A stretch of DNA of 64,000 nt from contig NZ_JANADO010000001.1 of assembly GCF_024199845.1 (NCBI RefSeq), forward strand, positions 7,688,001 through 7,752,000, in the 5' to 3' direction. This DNA is from Bradyrhizobium sp. CCGB12. Lineage in GTDB: Bacteria; Pseudomonadota; Alphaproteobacteria; Rhizobiales; Xanthobacteraceae. The notes under the pieces are model-generated. The model saw nothing but the letters and a program-made list of their open reading frames with translations. It made no database searches and was not told where the DNA came from. This document shows positions 43,940 to 52,315 of this stretch, in pieces. A program made the translations under genes and the position numbers. Each line of letters begins with the position of its first letter. Position 1 is the first letter of the stretch.

Positions 43940-44605
43940 CTAAACGGACGGAGATGCTTCTTCGTTAGCCGCCGGCGGTTTCAATATGACGACCGTTCGT
44001 GAAAGGACTTTCTTCCTGAACGCAAGTCCGTCGCAGAGTTTGATGCTGTAGGAACGTGGGACGCGGAAGCCCGCGGCTATCTGGGAAATCTCGACCACGT
44101 TCCGGTGGCGGTGCCGAGGAGCGCGCCAAGAGAACCAACCCCGGCCAAGTTCAAAGGATCGCTCGTCCCAGTCAGAAAGTTGATACAGGAGCCTTGCAAA
44201 AGGATCGCCCTCCGGCTCAGATCGCGCTTCGGCAGGATGAATCTTTCCGATCTCGACAATCGAGCCGCCGTTGGGCCCAAGTCTTTCCACGCGGTTCTCG
44301 ATCAGAAACAGAGCGAACTCGGATAGCTCACGGTCGAGGCCGCTCGACCTTGCCATCGCTTCGATGATTTCCGTTCGCGAGACCCAGTCATCGCTAAATC
44401 GGTCCTCTGTGGTGATTTCCCCGATCTCGCCCGAATAAACGATGCCCCGCGTCGATTTAGATCGCACCCGGCGCATGACAGATTCGCCAACGCTGTTCAC
44501 GAGTGCCGTGAGGATGCCGTCGCGTTCGAGCGGCAGGAGGGGCCGGCGCGTCAACCGCAGAACGACACCATCGAAGAGCGTCGGAAGCAAGTCAGTCAAC
44601 AACAT
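43940..44605 (-). CDS. orphan protein partnered with the metallophosphoesterase
   Basis: 221 aa, no signal peptide, no recognised family. Visible features: an N-terminal amphipathic start (MLLTDLLPTLFDGVVLRL), a region rich in charged helices (DRFSDDWVSRTEIIEAMARS, DRELSEFALFLIENRVERLG), an Arg/His patch (WRAPRHRHRNVVEIS) and a basic beta end (LAFRKKVLSRTVVILKP). GGTGAG precedes the ATG. It is the first gene of the pair, so the two products may act together. Confidence 0.75.
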   Translation of the reverse strand: MLLTDLLPTLFDGVVLRLTRRPLLPLERDGILTALVNSVGESVMRRVRSKSTRGIVYSGEIGEITTEDRFSDDWVSRTEIIEAMARSSGLDRELSEFALFLIENRVERLGPNGGSIVEIGKIHPAEARSEPEGDPFARLLYQLSDWDERSFELGRGWFSWRAPRHRHRNVVEISQIAAGFRVPRSYSIKLCDGLAFRKKVLSRTVVILKPPAANEEASPSV

Positions 44606-44672
44606 GACAGCTCACCATTCGCGCGTCCGTGAAGTCACATACTGCTACAGGTTGATATCGCAATCAATATCC

Positions 44673-44688
44673 GCAATGCAAGCATTGC
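44673..44688. promoter_or_regulatory. inverted repeat upstream of the orphan/phosphoesterase pair
   Basis: GCAATGC, AA, GCATTGC, about 70 nt upstream of the orphan ATG and 115 nt upstream of the divergent synthetase. A GATAT/ATATC pair lies next to it. It is an operator candidate for either direction. Confidence 0.4.
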
Positions 44689-44804
44689 TCGCGCAGGAGA
44701 TAGGGGTTTCGAAGTCTTGAAGGCGCGGGTATCACTGCTACAGTTCTCTTTGTGAAGGTCCCGCACCACGACGGGACGATCGTCAAGAAAAGTGGAAACG
44801 CCTG

Positions 44805-46322
44805 ATGCTGCTGCCCTTGTCCGACGTGCCGCGCTGGTACGCTGAACGCAAACCGCACGGTACGATCGCCATCCAGCATGGACAGAATAAGCTGACATGG
44901 GACGAACTCGAGCGTGGCGCCAACCGGCGGGCGCGGGCATTCATGGCCAAGGGCGTCAAGCCCGGCGACTTCGTCGCGATCGGATTGCCCAACGGCAATG
45001 CGTTCTTCGAGACATCCTTTGCAGTGTGGAAGTGCGGGGCGACGCCGACCTCGCTGTCATGGCGGTTGCCGCGCGGCGAGGCCGCCGCCGTGCTCGACAT
45101 TCTCAAGCCGGCGCTGGTGGTCGGCGGCGAGGCCGACTGGAATGCGCCGAACCGTCTCCCGGCTGATTTCGTGCCGGACGGATTCTCGGACGAGCCGCTC
45201 AATCCGCCGGTGGCGCGCTACTGGAAGGCCATGACCTCAGGCGGCTCGACCGGTCGTCCCAAGGTGATCCTCGATCACCAGCCGGCGGTGACCGACACGG
45301 TCGTCGTGCCGCCGCTCAATATCCCCTTTGGCGTCTCGCTGCTCAATCCCGGTCCACTCTACCACAATGCGCCGTTCATCGTATCGCATTACGCGCTGTT
45401 CACCGGCGGCCAGCTCACCGGCCTCATCAAGTTCGACGCCGAGGAGACATTGCGGCAGATCGAACGCGAGCGCGTGCAATGGGTCAATTTCGTGCCGACC
45501 ATGATGCACCGGATCTGGGCGCTGCCAGAGAACGTGCGCAACGCCTACGATTTGTCGAGCCTTCAGACGGTCTTCCATATGGCGGCCCCGATGCCACCCT
45601 GGCTCAAAGAGAACTGGATCGCCTGGCTCGGACCCGAGCGAATCTGGGAGCTTTACGGCGGCACCGAGCGGCAGGGCTCCTGCATCATATCAGGCACGGA
45701 ATGGCTGACGCACAAGGGCTCGGTCGGCAAGATCGGCGAGATGGCCAAGCTGCGCATCATCGGCGAGGACGGCAACGACGTTGCACCGGGCGAGACCGGC
45801 GAGATCTATTTCCTCAACAATGACGGCAAGGACGCGACCTACCACTATCTCGGCGCCGAGCCGAAGCGCCGCGGCGACGGCTGGGAATCGCTCGGCGATA
45901 TCGGCCGGCTGGATGCCGAGGGCTATCTCTATCTCGGCGACCGCCTCGCCGACATGGTGCTGCGCGGCGGCGCCAACATCTACCCGGCCGAAGTCGAGGC
46001 CGCCGTTTCCGCCTGTCCCGGCGTTCGCTCCTGCGTCGTGGTCGGATTGCCCGATCCGGAATTGGGCCAGCGCGTGCACGCCATCATCGAGCCGGAGCCC
46101 GATGCGGATGGCCAGGCCATCGCCGACGGCATGGCAGACCTCTTGAAGGACCGGCTCAGCCGCTACAAGCACCCCGAGAGTTTCGAGATCGTCGGCGCCC
46201 CGCCGCGCGATGATTCCGGAAAAGTGCGCCGCACCCTGTTGCGCGACGAGCGCGCAGCATGGATGAAGGAGGGGCGCGCTTTCCGGATCATGCCGTCGAA
46301 GGCGCGGGCGCACGCCGAATAA
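44805..46322 (+). CDS. acyl-CoA synthetase (AMP-forming)
   Basis: 505 aa of the ANL superfamily, which adenylates a carboxylic acid and transfers it to CoA. The P-loop is SGGSTGRPK (145-153). Other motifs: YGGTERQG, the hinge GDRLADMVLRGGANIYPAEVE, and the C-terminal catalytic Lys in DDSGKVRRTLL. The N-terminus is short compared with many relatives. Downstream are an aldolase-like gene, a cupin and a TctC-type binding protein on the same strand, suggesting one catabolic operon for an imported carboxylic acid. Confidence 0.93.
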   Translation: MLLPLSDVPRWYAERKPHGTIAIQHGQNKLTWDELERGANRRARAFMAKGVKPGDFVAIGLPNGNAFFETSFAVWKCGATPTSLSWRLPRGEAAAVLDILKPALVVGGEADWNAPNRLPADFVPDGFSDEPLNPPVARYWKAMTSGGSTGRPKVILDHQPAVTDTVVVPPLNIPFGVSLLNPGPLYHNAPFIVSHYALFTGGQLTGLIKFDAEETLRQIERERVQWVNFVPTMMHRIWALPENVRNAYDLSSLQTVFHMAAPMPPWLKENWIAWLGPERIWELYGGTERQGSCIISGTEWLTHKGSVGKIGEMAKLRIIGEDGNDVAPGETGEIYFLNNDGKDATYHYLGAEPKRRGDGWESLGDIGRLDAEGYLYLGDRLADMVLRGGANIYPAEVEAAVSACPGVRSCVVVGLPDPELGQRVHAIIEPEPDADGQAIADGMADLLKDRLSRYKHPESFEIVGAPPRDDSGKVRRTLLRDERAAWMKEGRAFRIMPSKARAHAE

Positions 46323-46348
46323 GAAAATGCTCGAAAGGACTCTTTGAC

Positions 46349-46987
46349 ATGACCATCACCATCGCAGCGAACAGCGTGCCGAAACCGCCGGCTGAGATTA
46401 TCCAAGGCTTTCGCGGTGCGCCGACCTCGGTCATCTCCGACAATCTCGCCCGCCTGCCCGGCGCGGTGGGGCTGAAGCCCTATCATCGCGGCGGCAAGCT
46501 GGTGGGGACGGCTTTCACGGTGCGCACGCGGCCCGGCGACAATCTCGCCATTCACCGCGCGCTGGAGCTGGTCGGTCCCGGCGACGTCATCGTGGTCGAC
46601 GGTGGCGGCGACGAGACGCGGGCGCTGGTCGGCGAGATCATGAAGAACATCGCCCAATGGCGCAAAGCGGAAGGCTACGTGATCGACGGCGCGATCCGCG
46701 ACGTCGCGGCGTTCGCGGCTGACGACTTTCCCTGCTATGCCCGCGCCGTGATCCATCGCGGCCCCTACAAGAACGGCCCCGGCGAGATCAACGTGCCCGT
46801 CTCTGTCGGCGGCAGCGTGATCTCGCCCGGCGACATCGTCGTCGGCGACGAGGACGGCGTGGTGTCGTTCCCCGCCGCGGGCGGGGCGGCGCTGCTGGAC
46901 GCCGTGCGCGCCCAGGTCGCGCGCGAGGAGGAGACCATGAAGGCGATCCGCGAGGGTCGCTATCAGGGCGCCTACGGCAAGTCCTGA
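46349..46987 (+). CDS. RraA-like protein, probable HMG/CHA-type aldolase
   Basis: 212 aa of the RraA/4-hydroxy-4-methyl-2-oxoglutarate aldolase family. GPGDVIVVDGGGDETRAL, VGEIMKNIAQ and the Arg-Asp pair in VIDGAIRDVAAF match the pyruvate aldolase branch, where the Asp binds Mg. The RNase E inhibitor RraA lacks part of these features. An aldolase fits the catabolic operon. It lies 26 nt after the synthetase gene. Confidence 0.85.
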   Translation: MTITIAANSVPKPPAEIIQGFRGAPTSVISDNLARLPGAVGLKPYHRGGKLVGTAFTVRTRPGDNLAIHRALELVGPGDVIVVDGGGDETRALVGEIMKNIAQWRKAEGYVIDGAIRDVAAFAADDFPCYARAVIHRGPYKNGPGEINVPVSVGGSVISPGDIVVGDEDGVVSFPAAGGAALLDAVRAQVAREEETMKAIREGRYQGAYGKS

Positions 46988-47013
46988 TCCGAGAGAAACG
47001 AAGGGAGAATGGT

Positions 47014-47385
47014 GTGAGCCAGAAGGACGAATTTCACAACATCGACGATGCCAGCGACGGGCTGTTTCGCGAGCTCGCGGCGGGGGTGACCACGCGCATC
47101 TTCTCCGGCGAGCAGGCGATGCTGTCGGTGGTGACGCTGGCGCCGCATGCGCAGGGCACGCTGCATCATCATCCCGAGGAGCAATGGGGCGTGCTGCTCG
47201 ACGGCTCCGCCATCCGCGTCCAGGGCGACGAGGAAATCCCGGTGAAGAAGGGCGACTTCTGGCGCACACCCGGCAATGTGCCGCACACTATGCGCGCCGG
47301 CCCCGATGGCGCACGGGTGCTGGACATCTTCAGTCCACCGCGGCCGGAATATAAGAAAGCGGGGTCGGGCTTCGGGACGACCTAG
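47014..47385 (+). CDS. cupin domain protein
   Basis: 123 aa single-domain beta-barrel. The metal-binding cupin motif 1 is seen in GTLHHHPEEQWGVLLDG, and motif 2 in KKGDFWRTPGNVPHTM. Start GTG 47014 behind GGGAGAATG. It lies in the synthetase/aldolase/TctC run and may be an isomerase, dioxygenase or sensor for the pathway acid. Confidence 0.87.
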   Translation: MSQKDEFHNIDDASDGLFRELAAGVTTRIFSGEQAMLSVVTLAPHAQGTLHHHPEEQWGVLLDGSAIRVQGDEEIPVKKGDFWRTPGNVPHTMRAGPDGARVLDIFSPPRPEYKKAGSGFGTT

Positions 47386-47432
47386 CGCTAGAAAGCAAAA
47401 AGCTAAGCGCAAAATAAATCAGGGAGGGGACC

Positions 47433-48389
47433 ATGACGATCACACGACGCACGCTGCTGGCCGCGCCGGCCATCCTCGCGATGGCACCGGCTACGGCGCA
47501 GGCCGGCAAGATCACGCTGGTGGTGCCGTTTCCGCCGGGCGGATCGACCGATGCCATGGCGCGGCTGCTCCAGAGCAATCTGCAAACCAAGCTGAACCGC
47601 ATCGTGGTGGTCGAGAACAAATCAGGCGCCGCCGGCGCGCTCGGTGCGGCACAGGTCGCCAAGAGCCCGGCGGACGGCTCGACCTTCCTGGTGACGTTCG
47701 ATTCCCATGCGGTGATCCCGTCCATCCTCGACAAGCCGCCGGTCGATGTCGAGCGCGAGCTGATGCCGGTCCTGCTGATTGGTACCGCGCCTTACGTGAT
47801 CGCCGCGGGCGCCGGCCGCCCCTACAAGAGCTTCGCGGACGTAGTGGCGGCCTGCAAGGCGACCCCCGGCGCGGTGAAATACGCCTCCGTCGGCATCGGC
47901 ACGCTGGGCCATCTCGCCATGACCGTGCTCGGCAGCAAGGCCGGCGTCGAAATCATGCATGTGCCCTATCGCGGCGGTGGCCCGGCCATGAACGACGTGC
48001 TCGGCGGCCATGTCGATCTCATCGCGGGATCGGCGGCGCTGGTCGCCGCCCAGCTCGGCACCAACATGCTGCGGCCGATCCTGCAACTCGGCCGCACGCG
48101 GCTGCCGGCCCTGCCGGAGACGCAGACCGCGATCGAGGCCGGCTTTCCGGACTTCGAGACGCTGGCATGGTGGGGCATCTTCGCGCCCACGGGCACGCCG
48201 CCCGACGTCATGGCCGCCATGGCGACGGCGTCCAAGGAGATCCTGAGCGAGCCCGCAACCGCCGCCCAGCTCAAGGAGACGCAGCAGATGACCTTGCTGC
48301 TCGAGGACGGTGCCGCCTTCAAGTCCTTCTTCGACAAGCAGGTCGCCTATTGGGGCAAGGTGGTGAAGGACAACAATATCAAGGCGTAA
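47433..48389 (+). CDS. tripartite tricarboxylate transporter binding protein (TctC/Bug family)
   Basis: 318 aa periplasmic solute receptor. The N-terminal ITRRTLLAAPAILAM is a Tat-like or Sec signal, with cleavage after ATAQA. The mature part has the family hallmark LVVPFPPGGSTDAMARLL and the later VPYRGGGPAMNDVLGG. Bug receptors bind carboxylates. TctA/TctB partners are not adjacent. GGGAGGGG precedes the ATG. It is the last gene of the run. Confidence 0.93.
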   Translation: MTITRRTLLAAPAILAMAPATAQAGKITLVVPFPPGGSTDAMARLLQSNLQTKLNRIVVVENKSGAAGALGAAQVAKSPADGSTFLVTFDSHAVIPSILDKPPVDVERELMPVLLIGTAPYVIAAGAGRPYKSFADVVAACKATPGAVKYASVGIGTLGHLAMTVLGSKAGVEIMHVPYRGGGPAMNDVLGGHVDLIAGSAALVAAQLGTNMLRPILQLGRTRLPALPETQTAIEAGFPDFETLAWWGIFAPTGTPPDVMAAMATASKEILSEPATAAQLKETQQMTLLLEDGAAFKSFFDKQVAYWGKVVKDNNIKA

Positions 48390-48466
48390 GGCCGCCGGCA
48401 GCCTTACGTATTGGTCGCGGCGAGGGCTTCCGATCCCGCCACCGCTTTGATATGTACACGTCAGGC

Positions 48467-48488
48467 AACCCGCCTTTAGCGGCGGGTT
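48467..48488 (+). promoter_or_regulatory. hairpin immediately upstream of tRNA-Arg
   Basis: AACCCGCC, TTTAGC, GGCGGGTT. It ends 4 nt before the tRNA. It may terminate the upstream operon or form part of the tRNA leader; no T-run follows. Confidence 0.4.
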
Positions 48489-48492
48489 CCGC

Positions 48493-48569
48493 GGTCCCGT
48501 AGCTCAGCCGGATAGAGCGACGGTTTCCTAAACCGTAGGTCGGAAGTTCGAGTCTTCCCGGGATCGCCA
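48493..48569 (+). tRNA. tRNA-Arg (anticodon CCT)
   Basis: A 77-nt cloverleaf with encoded CCA. The acceptor stem pairs GGTCCCG with CGGGATC (one G-U). The D arm reads GCTCAGCCGGATAGAGC. The anticodon stem ACGGT/ACCGT encloses TTCCTAA, giving CCT (AGG codons). The T arm has GGAAG/CTTCC around TTCGAGT. Confidence 0.95.
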
Positions 48570-48832
48570 TTTTCTCAGACACTTCACCTATTGCTCGCCG
48601 GTCCCAGCCGGGCGCGGGAGTATCGTCCCAGTCCTTCGTCCTCGTGTACGCCAGCCGCGGTCGCGCGAGCGGCAATGACAACGCCTGTCATCCGGCTAGC
48701 GGAAGAGTAGCGCCAGGGGTATTGTGCTCGCTCTGTGGTTGAATGTCTTGACGCCTTTTTCGCCGCTAAGCGGCCCGCCGCAATCATTTCCGCGGGCCTC
48801 GTCCGGCATCATTTTTTCAGGAAGTTCTGGCC
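48570..48832. other. spacer between tRNA-Arg and the DUF2252 gene, nothing recognised
   Basis: No gene or clear repeat. I looked for an integrase or a copied tRNA 3' end, as expected for an integrated island, and found neither in this spacer. Confidence 0.5.
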
Positions 48833-49960
48833 ATGATCAAGCAAAAATCAAAGAGCCGCCACGAGACCGAGCCGCGTTCATTCCTGGACGACAACACAGA
48901 TTTCGAGCGCTGGCTGCGCGCCCAATGCAAGGTCGTCGAGGAAGACCTCGACGAAAAGCACAAGAAGATGAAAGACGACCCGTTCGTCTTCCTACGCGCA
49001 ACTTTCTTCCGCTGGGCGACATGTATCGAAGCGCTCTGCCCGGAACTGAAGGACGCACCGCGCGTGCTATCCGTGGGCGACACTCATACCGAAAATTTCG
49101 GGACCTGGCGCGACGCGGAGGGACGGCTCGTCTGGGGCGTCAACGATTTCGACGAGGCCGCGAGCATCGCCTATCCGTTCGACCTCGTGCGCCTTGCGAC
49201 AAGTGCGAGGCTCGCGCCAAAGGCCAAGAAAAAGAAGGCGAGGGCCATGACCCACGTCGGCAATGGCGACGCCGCAAAGGCGATTCTCGATGGTTACAAG
49301 AAGGGCCTCAAACGTCCACAGCCCTCGCTCCTGGATGAGCAGGCGAGCTGGATGCGCGCTTACGTGACATGCACCGACGACGAGCGCGACGAGTTCTGGG
49401 ATGAGGTGGAGAAATATACGCGAGCGAAGCCTCCGTCTCCCGTCGCCGTAACGCTCCGCAAGAAGCTGCCGCCCGATGCCTCATTTGATCGCTTCGCGAC
49501 GCGCGTGGCAGGTGTCGGCAGCCTGGGCCGGCCGCGCTTCCTCGCCGTTGCCGAATGGTGCGGTGGTAAGGTCGTCAGAGAGGCCAAGGCGCTGGTGCCG
49601 TCGGCCTGGGATTGGGCGCATGACCAGAGGGGCAAGCTGCGCTTTCTTGAGCTCGCAAAAGGTCCATACCGAGCTCCCGATCCCCACCTCGCGCTCGAAT
49701 CTCAAAGTGGCTTCGTGATTCGGCGCCTTGCGCCCGATTCCCGCAAGATCAATCTCGGGGATCACGCGAATATGCGCCTGGAGCTCAATCTGCTCAACGT
49801 CATGGGCTTCGACATCGGCGCCATTCACGCGGCGACGGGCGCGTCAAAGAAGATCATCGAAGATCTGGACCAGCGCGACAGCGACTGGCTCCATGCCGCT
49901 GCGAAGGCCGCCGCCGCATTCGTCGAAGACGATTTCAAGCAGTGGCGCAGGCACGGTTGA
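48833..49960 (+). CDS. DUF2252 family protein
   Basis: 375 aa soluble protein. Conserved DUF2252 motifs: DPFVFLRATFFRW, SVGDTHTENFGTWRD and WGVNDFDEAASIAYPFDLVRLA. The family has a distant kinase-like fold, and the HTENFG and NDFDEA motifs correspond to catalytic-loop and metal positions. Biochemical role unknown. It stands alone next to a tRNA gene. Confidence 0.9.
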   Translation: MIKQKSKSRHETEPRSFLDDNTDFERWLRAQCKVVEEDLDEKHKKMKDDPFVFLRATFFRWATCIEALCPELKDAPRVLSVGDTHTENFGTWRDAEGRLVWGVNDFDEAASIAYPFDLVRLATSARLAPKAKKKKARAMTHVGNGDAAKAILDGYKKGLKRPQPSLLDEQASWMRAYVTCTDDERDEFWDEVEKYTRAKPPSPVAVTLRKKLPPDASFDRFATRVAGVGSLGRPRFLAVAEWCGGKVVREAKALVPSAWDWAHDQRGKLRFLELAKGPYRAPDPHLALESQSGFVIRRLAPDSRKINLGDHANMRLELNLLNVMGFDIGAIHAATGASKKIIEDLDQRDSDWLHAAAKAAAAFVEDDFKQWRRHG

Positions 49961-50098
49961 TCCGCGAGCGGCCTCCATCTCCATTGTCCCCGTGCTTTGC
50001 TTGGTTGGTGCAAGATTTGCTATAGGCAATCTGATCGAGGCAGGAAGCGGCTCAGGCCGCGCCCGCCATGCCACACCCTGCCAAATCCGGAGACGATG

Positions 50099-51238
50099 AT
50101 GCCTTTCGACTTGATCCTGCGCGGCGGCCGTGTGGTCGACCCGTCCCAGAAGCTCGACGCCGTGACGGATGTCGCCTTTGCGGGCGGCAAGGTCGCTGCG
50201 GTCGGCAGCGCCCTCAAGGCCGATCCGGGCACGGATGTGCGCGACGTGTCACGCTACATCGTCACGCCGGGGCTGATCGATCTCCACACCCATGTCTATT
50301 GGGGCGGCACCTCGCTCGGCATCGACGCCGAGGAATTCTGCCGCCTCTCCGGCGTCACCACGGCCGTGGACACCGGCAGCGCCGGTCCCGGCAACTTTGC
50401 CGGCTTCCGCAAGCACGTGATCGAGCCGAGCCAGGTCCGCATCCTCGCCTATCTGCACGTCTCGCATGCCGGCATTTTCGGCTTCTCGCACCGGATCATG
50501 GTCGGCGAGAGCGAGGAGTTGCGGCTGATGAATCCGATCGAGGCGGCCAAGGTGGCCGATGCCAACCGCGATCTCATCGTCGGCATCAAGGTGCGCGTCG
50601 GCCTGCATTCCTCGGGTACGTCAGGGGCGGTGCCGCTCGACATTGCGCTCGAGGTCGCGAACGAGGTCGGCATGCCCTTGATGGCGCATATCGACCATCC
50701 GCCGCCGAGTTACGAGGACGTGCTGGCGCGCCTGCGTCCCGGCGACGTGCTCACCCATGCGTTCCGCCCCTTCCCGAACACGCCGGCGACTGCGCAGGGC
50801 ACGGTGAAGAAGGCGGTGCTGGACGCGCGCGAGCGCGGCGTGCTGTTCGACATCGGCCACGGCAAGGGCTCGTTCGCCTTCAAGACCGCGCGCGCCATGC
50901 TCGCCAACGGCTTCTATCCGGATACGATCTCGTCCGACATCCATCAGCTCTGCATCGACGGCCCCGCCTATGACCAGGTCACGACCATGTCGAAATTCCT
51001 GTGCATGGGCATGGAGCTCCCAGACGTGGTCGCGGCATCGACGGTGAACGCTGCGATGGCGCTGCGGCGCCCCGAGCTTGGCAGCCTCAAACCCGGCAGC
51101 GTCGGCGACGCCACGCTGATCTCGGTGAAGCAAGGTCAGTTCGATTATGAAGACGTCGTCGGCGAGCACCTGACCGGTGACCGCAAGATCGTCTCCGAAG
51201 GCGTCGTCATCGGCGGCCGCTGGTGGCATCCGAATTGA
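50099..51238 (+). CDS. amidohydrolase/deacetylase family metallohydrolase
   Basis: 379 aa. The metal site motifs are GLIDLHTHVYWGG (first His pair), a Lys in GIKVRVGLHSS that may be carboxylated, MAHIDHPPPSYEDVL and SSDIHQLCIDG. The group includes D-aminoacylase-, dihydroorotase- and N-acetylglucosamine deacetylase-like enzymes. The substrate is not deducible. Of two adjacent ATGs, 50099 has better spacing from GGAG. It may be transcribed alone. Confidence 0.91.
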   Translation: MPFDLILRGGRVVDPSQKLDAVTDVAFAGGKVAAVGSALKADPGTDVRDVSRYIVTPGLIDLHTHVYWGGTSLGIDAEEFCRLSGVTTAVDTGSAGPGNFAGFRKHVIEPSQVRILAYLHVSHAGIFGFSHRIMVGESEELRLMNPIEAAKVADANRDLIVGIKVRVGLHSSGTSGAVPLDIALEVANEVGMPLMAHIDHPPPSYEDVLARLRPGDVLTHAFRPFPNTPATAQGTVKKAVLDARERGVLFDIGHGKGSFAFKTARAMLANGFYPDTISSDIHQLCIDGPAYDQVTTMSKFLCMGMELPDVVAASTVNAAMALRRPELGSLKPGSVGDATLISVKQGQFDYEDVVGEHLTGDRKIVSEGVVIGGRWWHPN

Positions 51239-51244
51239 TGGTCG

Positions 51245-51841
51245 CTAGCCCTGCTCGCGATAGAATTGCAGCAGGCGCGCGCCCGCGGGGGAAAGCCAGT
51301 CGGGGGCGCCGGTGATGTAGCCCTCGACGCGTGCCCCCGCTCCGACCAGATAGGTGATGGGCATGCCGACGAGCGGGAACATCGCGCTGGAAGCCGCCGC
51401 CGCCGCGCCGTAGGAATCGACGTAGCAGGCGAGGCTGTGCACCGCGAGGCCGCCAAGATAGGTGCGGATCTTGCGCAGGTCCTTGGTGTCCGTGCAGATC
51501 GCGACGATGTCGAGCCGGTCGGGCCGCGATCCCGCAAGGCTTGCGAGTGCAGGCAGGTCGAGCCGGCAGGCCGCACACCACGTCGCCCAGAAATTCACCA
51601 ACGTGATGCGGCCCGGCTTCGCGGTGACGATGATGTCCCTGCCGCCGATGTCCTGAAGCCTGAGCTGCGGCATCGCCGCGTGCGGCCGCACCATTGTGAA
51701 CTGGCTGCGGCCGGCCTCGAAGGCCGGCGGCCAGCTCTCCTGCGCGCGACTTGTGCGCAGAGAAGCGACCAACATCGGCGCGGCGATCAGGATCGATCGC
51801 CGCGACAACACCGCAACGCTTTCGAGCCTCACATCACGCAT
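51245..51841 (-). CDS. TlpA/ResA-like thiol:disulfide oxidoreductase
   Basis: 198 aa. A Tat-like N-terminus (LSRRSILIAAPMLVA) precedes a thioredoxin fold with the active site WCAAC in TLVNFWATWCAACRLDLP and the cis-Pro loop VGMPITYLV. It works in the periplasm as a reductant for target disulfides. The gene overlaps the DsrE-like gene upstream by 8 nt, indicating tight coupling in a DoxX-DsrE-TlpA operon. Confidence 0.9.
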   Translation of the reverse strand: MRDVRLESVAVLSRRSILIAAPMLVASLRTSRAQESWPPAFEAGRSQFTMVRPHAAMPQLRLQDIGGRDIIVTAKPGRITLVNFWATWCAACRLDLPALASLAGSRPDRLDIVAICTDTKDLRKIRTYLGGLAVHSLACYVDSYGAAAAASSAMFPLVGMPITYLVGAGARVEGYITGAPDWLSPAGARLLQFYREQG

Positions 51842-52295
51842 GGATATAGGCCCAGCCCTTGAGTTGCAGATCGACGACGCGCCCGATGCCGAAGGGGACG
51901 AGGCTCGCGCCTGATATCAGCGGAATCGAGACCTGCTCCTTGGCTTCGGCGATCGCCTTGGACGAGGCGCACATGCTGTAGGTGAGGTTCGGTAGCGATT
52001 GCCGCAGCGTCGCGAGCGGCTCGACCAGCGGGGTCTTGTCGGCCCTGAAGACGTCGATGCCCTTGCCGTTGGCGACGACCTCGATCAGCAATCGCGCGCC
52101 CCGCTCGGCAAAATGCTTGGAGAGGTTGGCCGAATAGCTGATCGCGTGGCCCATGACATAGGGCTCGTTGCTGTCGATCAGGATCACGACGCCCTCGGTG
52201 AGACGATCGTCCTTGGCCGCGGCGGCGCCGCCGGCCGTGAGGATTGCGGTGCCTGCGAGCAGGCTTCTGCGGGACCATCCGCTGGCCGAGATCAT
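51834..52295 (-). CDS. exported DsrE/YchN-like protein
   Basis: 153 aa. A Tat-like signal (GWSRRSLLAGTAILTAGGA) is followed by a small alpha/beta domain: GVVILIDSNEPYVMGHAISY, RLLIEVVANGKGIDVF, and MCASSKAI with a single Cys where DsrE-like proteins carry their sulfur-relay Cys. A periplasmic location is unusual for a sulfur relay, so the role is open. It is coupled to the TlpA gene and 20 nt downstream of DoxX. Confidence 0.85.
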   Translation of the reverse strand: MISASGWSRRSLLAGTAILTAGGAAAAKDDRLTEGVVILIDSNEPYVMGHAISYSANLSKHFAERGARLLIEVVANGKGIDVFRADKTPLVEPLATLRQSLPNLTYSMCASSKAIAEAKEQVSIPLISGASLVPFGIGRVVDLQLKGWAYIHA

Positions 52296-52315
52296 GGCTG
52301 TGGTGGCCCGGCCGG

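Noticed and set aside
48379..48681. A minus-strand frame reading across tRNA-Arg, with [20 protein letters not shown]
   Set aside because: This peptide is the antisense translation of the tRNA, a well-known spurious annotation.
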